Source: Alphaproteobacteria bacterium (GTDB taxonomy: Bacteria > Pseudomonadota > Alphaproteobacteria > Micavibrionales > SZUA-601). From it: 5,441 nucleotides of DNA. The first letter of the stretch is position 1; every line of letters starts with the position of its first letter. The position numbers and the translations under genes were made by a program. The notes under the pieces are model-generated. The model was not told the origin of the DNA and made no database searches. It worked only from the letters and a program-made list of their open reading frames with translations. Location of the stretch: positions 1 to 5,441 of the forward strand of contig JAQGJA010000005.1 in assembly GCA_028290805.1 (NCBI GenBank), in the 5' to 3' direction. Below are positions 1 to 4,008 of this stretch, piece by piece.

Positions 1-852
1 AATCCCCAGGAATTGTATCAGGCGAGTTTGGAACTGGCCGCTTCTTATCTTGCGGCAGGAATAGATATTAAAAAGAATACCATCTTTATCCAGTCGCATG
101 TCCCGGCGCATGTTGAACTGGAATGGATATTGACGTGTCAGGCCCCAATGGGCTGGTTGAAACGGATGACCCAGTTCAAGGATAAGTCAGGCAAAAATCC
201 GGATTCCGTTTTCACAGGATTATTCACTTATCCCGTATTAATGGCCGCCGATATTCTTTTGTATCACGCTACGCATGTCCCCGTCGGGGAAGATCAGAAA
301 CAGCATGTCGAATTGACACGCGATCTGGCGATCTCTTTTAACCAGAAATACGGGCCTGTTTTCACCGTGCCTGAACCCATTATTCCAAAAGTTGGCGCAC
401 GGATTAAATCCCTGCGCGACGGCACAAAAAAGATGAGCAAATCCGATCCCTCGGACATGTCCCGCATAAATCTTTTCGACAGTGCGGATGTCATCGCCGA
501 CAAGATCAAGCGCGCCAAGACCGATATGGGCGTTATGCCGTCTTTGGGCGAAGAATTAAAAGACCGCCCCGAGGTTGAAAACCTGCTCGATATCTTTGCC
601 ATCCTCTCGGGCCAAAGCCGCGAACAGGTCATCGCCCAGTTTGGTGGCCAGCCCTTTTCCCCCTTTAAAAATGCTTTGGCCGAATTGCTGGTCGATAAAA
701 TCACGCCCATCGGCCAGGAAATGGCCCGCCTGCTGCAGGACAAGGCCGAGTTGCTGCGCCTTCTGGCCTCTGGGCGCGACCGTGCCGCGGCCATCGCCAC
801 GCCCACTCTGGGCCGCGTAAAAGAAGTGATGGGATTTGTCGCTTCTCCCTAA
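1..852 (+). CDS. trpS: Tryptophan--tRNA ligase, C-terminal part (5' end outside window)
   Basis: This enzyme charges tRNA-Trp with tryptophan using ATP in the cytoplasm. The frame is open from base 1, so the true start lies upstream; the TTG at 13 is not a start. 283 residues are present against about 330-350 for the family, so roughly 50 N-terminal residues, including the first ATP-binding signature (HIGH-like), are missing. Visible family blocks are IFIQSHVPAHVELEW and RMTQFKDKSGK, then FTYPVLMAADILLY, then VPVGEDQKQHVELTRD, and the class I KMSKS loop (KKMSKSDPSD) with KMSKS at bases 430-444. The C-terminal anticodon-binding helical part follows and ends at TAA 850-852. It looks intact, with no frameshift. 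The identification is secure because these blocks are diagnostic for bacterial TrpRS. Confidence 0.97.
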   Translation, partial: NPQELYQASLELAASYLAAGIDIKKNTIFIQSHVPAHVELEWILTCQAPMGWLKRMTQFKDKSGKNPDSVFTGLFTYPVLMAADILLYHATHVPVGEDQKQHVELTRDLAISFNQKYGPVFTVPEPIIPKVGARIKSLRDGTKKMSKSDPSDMSRINLFDSADVIADKIKRAKTDMGVMPSLGEELKDRPEVENLLDIFAILSGQSREQVIAQFGGQPFSPFKNALAELLVDKITPIGQEMARLLQDKAELLRLLASGRDRAAAIATPTLGRVKEVMGFVASP

Positions 853-861
853 GGAATTTTC

Positions 862-894
862 ATGCTAAGCCATAGGGATAGCAGGGAGTTATAA
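862..894 (+). CDS. Possible 10-codon leader mini-ORF
   Basis: The short reading frame encodes MLSHRDSREL. AAGGA at 851-855, overlapping the trpS stop codon, lies 6 nt before its ATG, which is good Shine-Dalgarno geometry. Its TAA at 892-894 shares one base with the ATG of the next gene (TAATG), an arrangement typical of translational coupling. The peptide has no Trp codons and no run of one amino acid, so it does not look like a classical attenuation leader. A frame this short can arise by chance, and the downstream gene has its own Shine-Dalgarno within it, so confidence is low. Confidence 0.22.
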   Translation: MLSHRDSREL

Positions 895-1754
895 TGAAAA
901 ATTTATTTCTGGGGTCGATGGGTTTGGCCTTTTTAATCCTTATATTTTCACCTGTCCAGACGATGGCAAAGGATGCTAGGGAAACTACTTACGAACGTAT
1001 TTTGCGCACGAACACCATTCGCTGCGGCTATTTCCCTTATGAACCGGCGTTAATCGTCGATGCGAACACGAAAAAGAAATCCGGCATTTTCTATGACCTG
1101 ACCGAAGAAATGGCGCGACGCCTTGGCTTTAAAATCGATTGGACCGAGGAAGTCGGCTACGGCGAAATGATCCAGGGGTTTGAAACCGGTCGTTATGACC
1201 TTTTCTGTAACGTGGTTTTCCCGACCCCAGAGCGAAGCCGTGCGGCCAGTTTCTCAATCCCGCTTTATTACAGTGTCGTGGGTGTTTTCGTGCGTGACAA
1301 TGACCACCGTTTCGACGGCAATCTGGAAAAATTGAACGATCCCGGTGTTACGCTGGCGGTCAAGGATGGTGATATCACGGCCTCGGTCGCCTCCAGCGTT
1401 TTTCCAAAAGCCAAATTCGTCAGCGTACCGCAAATGGCCCTGACCGAGCAGCAGTTGGAAGAAGTCGCCGCGAAAAAAGCGGATGCCACCTTTAACGAAC
1501 CCGTCCTGTTGGACCGCTTTAATAAGAACTCGGATAAAAAACTGCGCAATATCGCCGAGGCAACACCGCTGAAATATTTCCCCGCCACCTATATCATGCC
1601 AAAAAGCGATTTTCAGCTAAAGCAGATGATCGACACCACGCTGGGCGATATGATCAGCGATGGTTTTGTTGAGCGGACTCTGAAGAAATATGAGCCCAGC
1701 CCGAACAGCTATTACCGGGTGAACTATCCTTTTCAAAACAACAAGACGCCATAA
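894..1754 (+). CDS. Periplasmic solute-binding protein, family 3 (amino-acid-type)
   Basis: The 286-residue product fits the bacterial extracellular solute-binding family 3 (SBP_bac_3), which captures small polar ligands, usually amino acids, in the periplasm. Residues 1-25 form a signal peptide (MKN start, hydrophobic core, likely cleavage after TMA); there is no lipobox cysteine. The domain starts near residue 36 (RTNTIRCGYFPYEP) and continues with GIFYDLTEEMARRLGF. The ligand-pocket motif FPTPERSRAASFSIPLYYS holds the usual carboxylate-binding arginine (R114). In lobe 2, where amino-acid binders usually have Asp in a DAxxxD pattern, the sequence is DATFNE (D197-E202), so the acid is Glu. 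C44 and C105 are the only cysteines and could form a disulfide. AGGGAG at 883-888, 5 nt before the ATG, supports this start. No permease or ATPase gene adjoins it, so it is an orphan binding protein here; a sensory or non-transport role is possible. The ligand cannot be named. Confidence 0.88.
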   Translation: MKNLFLGSMGLAFLILIFSPVQTMAKDARETTYERILRTNTIRCGYFPYEPALIVDANTKKKSGIFYDLTEEMARRLGFKIDWTEEVGYGEMIQGFETGRYDLFCNVVFPTPERSRAASFSIPLYYSVVGVFVRDNDHRFDGNLEKLNDPGVTLAVKDGDITASVASSVFPKAKFVSVPQMALTEQQLEEVAAKKADATFNEPVLLDRFNKNSDKKLRNIAEATPLKYFPATYIMPKSDFQLKQMIDTTLGDMISDGFVERTLKKYEPSPNSYYRVNYPFQNNKTP

Positions 1755-1761
1755 AACGGAT

Positions 1762-1793
1762 TTGTAGCCAATCCTTAATAACTATGCTATAAA
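1762..1793 (+). promoter_or_regulatory. Candidate extended -10 promoter for the 1895 gene
   Basis: TGCTATAAA at 1785-1793 matches an extended -10 element (TGn followed by TATAAA). The nearest -35-like hexamer, TTGTAG at 1762-1767, is 20 bp upstream, which is too far for a good standard promoter. If used, transcription would start near 1800 and leave a leader of about 95 nt. This is pattern reading only. Confidence 0.3.
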
Positions 1794-1813
1794 ACCTCGA
1801 TGGTGCCCCGAAT

Positions 1814-1833
1814 GGCGGCTTAAGGCGGCTCAG
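1814..1833 (+). repeat. 10-bp imperfect tandem repeat in leader
   Basis: GGCGGCTTAA at 1814-1823 is followed directly by GGCGGCTCAG at 1824-1833, with 8 of 10 bases identical. It lies between the candidate promoter and the hairpin, in the 140-bp gap before the 1895 gene. Confidence 0.6.
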
Positions 1834-1854
1834 GGGTCTCAATTTTAGAGATCC
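1834..1854 (+). other. Hairpin in the leader of the 1895 gene
   Basis: GGGTCTC at 1834-1840 can pair with GAGATCC at 1848-1854 across the loop AATTTTA, giving a 7-bp stem with one G-U pair. No T-run follows, so it is not a standard intrinsic terminator. It could be a stabilising or regulatory leader structure, or chance. Confidence 0.4.
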
Positions 1855-1878
1855 GCGGGGATTACGCCGGGGATTGCG
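1855..1878 (+). repeat. 12-bp imperfect tandem repeat in leader
   Basis: GCGGGGATTACG at 1855-1866 is followed directly by CCGGGGATTGCG at 1867-1878, with 10 of 12 bases identical. The second unit ends 5 nt before the Shine-Dalgarno AGGAG of the 1895 gene (1884-1888). It could be a small duplication or a paired binding site. Confidence 0.6.
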
Positions 1879-1894
1879 ATGTTAGGAGAAAAAA

Positions 1895-2629
1895 GTGCGT
1901 CTGATTCTGGCTTTTTTGGTATGTTTATTTACGGCGTCCACCGCCCATGCGCATTATAATGCATGGAATGACGGGGAATTTGATTATAACCTGGCCTATC
2001 CCGATACTTGGAAAGAGCAGGGCGGATTGCCCGGCGATGGCCGGATCAAGATGATGGCGCCGGGGGCCGATGGCGCTTCCTGTACCGTTTTTGCCAAACA
2101 GGACCGCCGATTCGTGATCTATCCGCGCGATTACATGCTGGATGTCGTGGCCCAGGAAATCCAGTGGAGCTATTGGGAACAGGCCGTGGCCAATTACGAC
2201 GATCTTTATTTCTACTATGATAATTACGGCGCCCTTGGCGGCGGTGATGCGCGCTATACATTGGTGGATTATATTGACCGCACCACAGAACCTGGCATTC
2301 GCAAGCGCGCGCTGATCTTTGCCACGCTGTATGGCGATTTGCACATGATGACTATGTGTTCTTCGCCCATCGAAACCTTTGATTCCCACGTCACTGACTT
2401 CGGCCAGATCACCGATTCGATCCAGATGAAACCGCGCTATACGCCGAATATCCGTGGCTATTACCGCGATTTCCTGGAAACCAAGGAATATAACCATCAC
2501 TGGTACGAGCCGATTGTCATGTTCTTCTATCCTTTGAAGACCATGGCCAAAGTCGTCAACTGCCCACGCTCAGAGGATTACGACGCATGTTTATCCAAAC
2601 GGAAACCACTCCCAATCCGAACACGCTAA
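1895..2629 (+). CDS. Exported protein of unknown function, possible Mog1/PsbP-like fold
   Basis: I do not recognise a named family. The 244-residue product starts with GTG, supported by AGGAG at 1884-1888, 6 nt upstream. Residues 1-19 are a clear signal peptide (hydrophobic core, cleavage after AHA, mature start HYNAWNDGEF), and no further membrane segment is seen, so the protein should be periplasmic or secreted. The mature part is rich in Tyr, Trp and Asp, with an aromatic stretch at about 104-110 (YFYYDNY). It has four cysteines (C63, C155, C223, C232), enough for two disulfides. An early FDYNLAYPDTW block, a central YTLVDYIDR strand followed by a basic segment and LIFATLYGDLHMMTMC, and a late DFGQITDSIQM helix resemble the Mog1/PsbP/DUF1795 pattern; this is an inference. 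The last 14 codons overlap the start of nfu, so the tail after C232 (LSKRKPLPIRTR) may be a read-on extension rather than conserved sequence. Confidence 0.82.
   Translation: MRLILAFLVCLFTASTAHAHYNAWNDGEFDYNLAYPDTWKEQGGLPGDGRIKMMAPGADGASCTVFAKQDRRFVIYPRDYMLDVVAQEIQWSYWEQAVANYDDLYFYYDNYGALGGGDARYTLVDYIDRTTEPGIRKRALIFATLYGDLHMMTMCSSPIETFDSHVTDFGQITDSIQMKPRYTPNIRGYYRDFLETKEYNHHWYEPIVMFFYPLKTMAKVVNCPRSEDYDACLSKRKPLPIRTR
2572..2577 (+). promoter_or_regulatory. Shine-Dalgarno for nfu inside the upstream gene
   Basis: AGAGGA lies 9 nt before the ATG at 2587, within the coding sequence of the preceding exported protein. It supports translation of nfu from this ATG even though the upstream frame runs 43 bp into nfu. 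Confidence 0.6.
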
Positions 2630-3147
2630 AATTCCTGCCCGGCGAAATCGTCATGCCCCAGGGCACGGCCGATTTCCGCACGGCGCAGGAGGGCGAACGT
2701 TCCCCGCTGGCCCGCAGGCTGTTCCGCCTGACCGGGGTGCATGGCGTATTTTTCGGCCGCGATTTCGTCTCCATCACCAAGGATGAAGCCAAGGACTGGG
2801 CCATTCTCAAGCCGCTGATCCTGGGGCTGGTCATGGATCATTTCTCGCAAAACGATCCGCAATTATTCGATGAAGAAGCGACGGGCGGCGGCAGCCATGG
2901 GGATGCCGATCTGTCCAACCCCGTTATCAAACAGATCGTGGATTTGCTGGACAAGCGCATCCGCCCCGCCGTCGCCATGGATGGCGGCGACATCCAGTTC
3001 GTCGATTTCACAGACGGCGTTGTCATGCTGCAAATGCGCGGCGCCTGCGCCGGTTGCCCCAGTTCAACGATGACGCTGAAGGCCGGCATCGAAAACATGC
3101 TGCGTCATTATGTGCCGGAAGTGGTTGAGGTTCGTGCAGTACAATAG
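2587..3147 (+). CDS. nfu: NifU-family Fe-S cluster scaffold/carrier (Nfu type)
   Basis: The protein carries Fe-S clusters from the assembly machinery to apo-proteins in the cytoplasm. The 186 residues show two domains. Residues 1-88 are an Nfu_N domain, with the hallmark start MFIQTETTPNPNTLKFLPG and the VHGVFFGRDFVSITK block. After a Gly-rich linker (about 98-108), residues 111-180 form the NifU C-terminal domain with RPAVAMDGGDIQF and the cluster-binding CxxC (C154-A-G-C157, in MRGACAGCPSSTMTLK). This arrangement is that of mitochondrial NFU1 and alphaproteobacterial homologues; E. coli NfuA instead carries an A-type-like N-terminal domain. The start is firm because the N-terminal motif is canonical, although it overlaps the upstream gene by 43 bp. 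It is probably co-transcribed with that gene. Length and motifs are normal. Confidence 0.97.
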   Translation: MFIQTETTPNPNTLKFLPGEIVMPQGTADFRTAQEGERSPLARRLFRLTGVHGVFFGRDFVSITKDEAKDWAILKPLILGLVMDHFSQNDPQLFDEEATGGGSHGDADLSNPVIKQIVDLLDKRIRPAVAMDGGDIQFVDFTDGVVMLQMRGACAGCPSSTMTLKAGIENMLRHYVPEVVEVRAVQ

Positions 3148-3169
3148 GTTCTTTGGACCGTTCTCGGTT

Positions 3170-3192
3170 CTCTGCGCCTCTGCGGTTAAACC
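3170..3192. repeat. Dispersed TGCG-rich repeat, copy A
   Basis: The core contains TGCGCCTCTGCGGTTAAA and matches a kind of short interspersed repeat I recall from many bacterial intergenic regions; on the minus strand it would encode peptides such as TAEAQR. The element may extend left to about 3161 (TTCTCGGT). It has the same orientation as copy B and lacks one internal unit of about 8 nt found there. Confidence 0.65.
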
Positions 3193-3244
3193 TTTTTTAC
3201 CTTGGGGCGGCATCTGTTTTCTGCTTTTGCCCAAACGGATTTTT

Positions 3245-3276
3245 CTTTGCGCCTTCGTGCCTTTGCGGTTAAAACC
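3245..3276. repeat. Dispersed TGCG-rich repeat, copy B
   Basis: The copy consists of three units of 8-9 nt (CTTTGCGCC, TTCGTGCC, TTTGCGGTT) followed by AAAACC. Copy A has the first and last units and the same tail with one A fewer. It ends 5 nt before the tsaB start codon. Its minus strand would encode the familiar NRKGTKAQRK peptide. The 52 bp between the copies (3193-3244) is T-rich and shows no gene. Confidence 0.65.
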
Positions 3277-3281
3277 ATTGC

Positions 3282-3917
3282 ATGACCGCACTCCTCATCG
3301 ACACCGCCTTTGAATCCTGCCAGGTCGGCTTGTGGGATAATGATGTCTGCATCACCATGGCGTCCGTTCCTGGCGGCGGCAAGCATGATGTCGTCCTTGC
3401 TCCATTGGTCGATGAAATGCTGAAAGTGCATGGGGTCAAAATAAAAGACCTTGCTGAGATTATCGTGACCACTGGACCCGGACGTTTTACGGGTCTTCGC
3501 GTCGGGATCGCCTTTGCGCGCGGGTTGGCGCTGGTGTATAAGACACCCCTTAAAGGCGTACTGACGACCGAGGCGCTGGCCTGGGAAATGCGCAGGGGAA
3601 ACGCGACTGGGCCGATGGCGGTGATCGTCACGGTCAAGCGCGGCGAAAGTTTCATTCAAAGAATAATGCCGGAAAACAAAGGGGGAAAATCTGGCATCGA
3701 ACGCGTGATGGATGCCGACCTGGCGCAATATTTTGCCAAGGATAACGGCATCAAACTGGCCGGGGTCATGACGCCGGAAGTACAGGAAATTGTCAAAACC
3801 CTCTCTCATATCCAGGTAATGGAGAACATCACCGAACCCTCGCTAAAGGCGATAAAAGCGGTGGCTGCGACCCTGGCGCAGGGTGCGGGGATTATCAGGC
3901 CTTATTACGCGGTTTAG
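3282..3917 (+). CDS. tsaB: tRNA t6A37 biosynthesis protein TsaB
   Basis: TsaB is the ASKHA-fold, non-catalytic partner of TsaD and TsaE in making N6-threonylcarbamoyladenosine at position 37 of ANN-decoding tRNAs. The 211 residues begin with the canonical strand TALLIDTAFESCQVGLWDND. They continue with GGGKHDVVLAPLVDEML (H35 at the usual histidine position) and the signature TTGPGRFTGLRVGIAFARG (T63-G81). Later blocks are IVTVKRGESFIQ, at the place of the usual DARxGEvY segment, and the terminal RPYYAV, matching the family's PxY ending. E. coli TsaB is slightly longer, at 231. The start is set by homology: no purine-rich Shine-Dalgarno lies upstream, where a dispersed repeat ends 5 nt before ATG. 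The usual neighbour rimI is not the next gene. Confidence 0.94.
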   Translation: MTALLIDTAFESCQVGLWDNDVCITMASVPGGGKHDVVLAPLVDEMLKVHGVKIKDLAEIIVTTGPGRFTGLRVGIAFARGLALVYKTPLKGVLTTEALAWEMRRGNATGPMAVIVTVKRGESFIQRIMPENKGGKSGIERVMDADLAQYFAKDNGIKLAGVMTPEVQEIVKTLSHIQVMENITEPSLKAIKAVAATLAQGAGIIRPYYAV

Positions 3918-3949
3918 CGTTTTTGTTGAATTTTTGTTAACGCCTCTGG

Positions 3950-3979
3950 TGCTAAAAATGACAACGATGCCCTTATAAC
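3950..3979 (+). promoter_or_regulatory. Weak promoter candidates before the TPR gene
   Basis: The 91-bp gap 3918-4008 is T-rich at its left end. TGCTAAAAA at 3950-3958 looks like an extended -10, and TATAAC at 3974-3979 matches the -10 consensus at 5 of 6 bases. Neither has a convincing -35 at standard spacing; TTGAAT at 3926-3931 is 21 bp from the first. A separate promoter for the TPR gene is plausible but unproven. Confidence 0.25.
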
Positions 3980-4008
3980 GGGCCCCTTAAAGGATGAACA
4001 GGATAGCC

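Noticed and set aside
1800..1823. Seven-codon frame MVPRMAA in the leader
   Set aside because: No Shine-Dalgarno precedes it and its length is what chance would give.
1925..2500. Minus-strand open frame of 191 aa opposite the exported protein
   Set aside because: The plus strand has a signal peptide, a Shine-Dalgarno and coherent protein-like sequence; the minus frame has none.
3155..3170. Hairpin GGACCG-TTCT-CGGTTC after nfu as a terminator
   Set aside because: The stem is only 6 bp with one wobble and no T-run follows directly; it merges into repeat copy A.
3064..3313. Small open frames on both strands across the nfu-tsaB gap
   Set aside because: They are translations of the dispersed repeats and of gene ends, the familiar NRKGTKAQRK/TAEAQR artefact, not genes.
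3917..3943. GCGTT...AACGC inverted repeat after tsaB as a terminator
   Set aside because: The stem is 5 bp with a 17-nt loop, and the T-rich stretch lies in the loop rather than after the stem.
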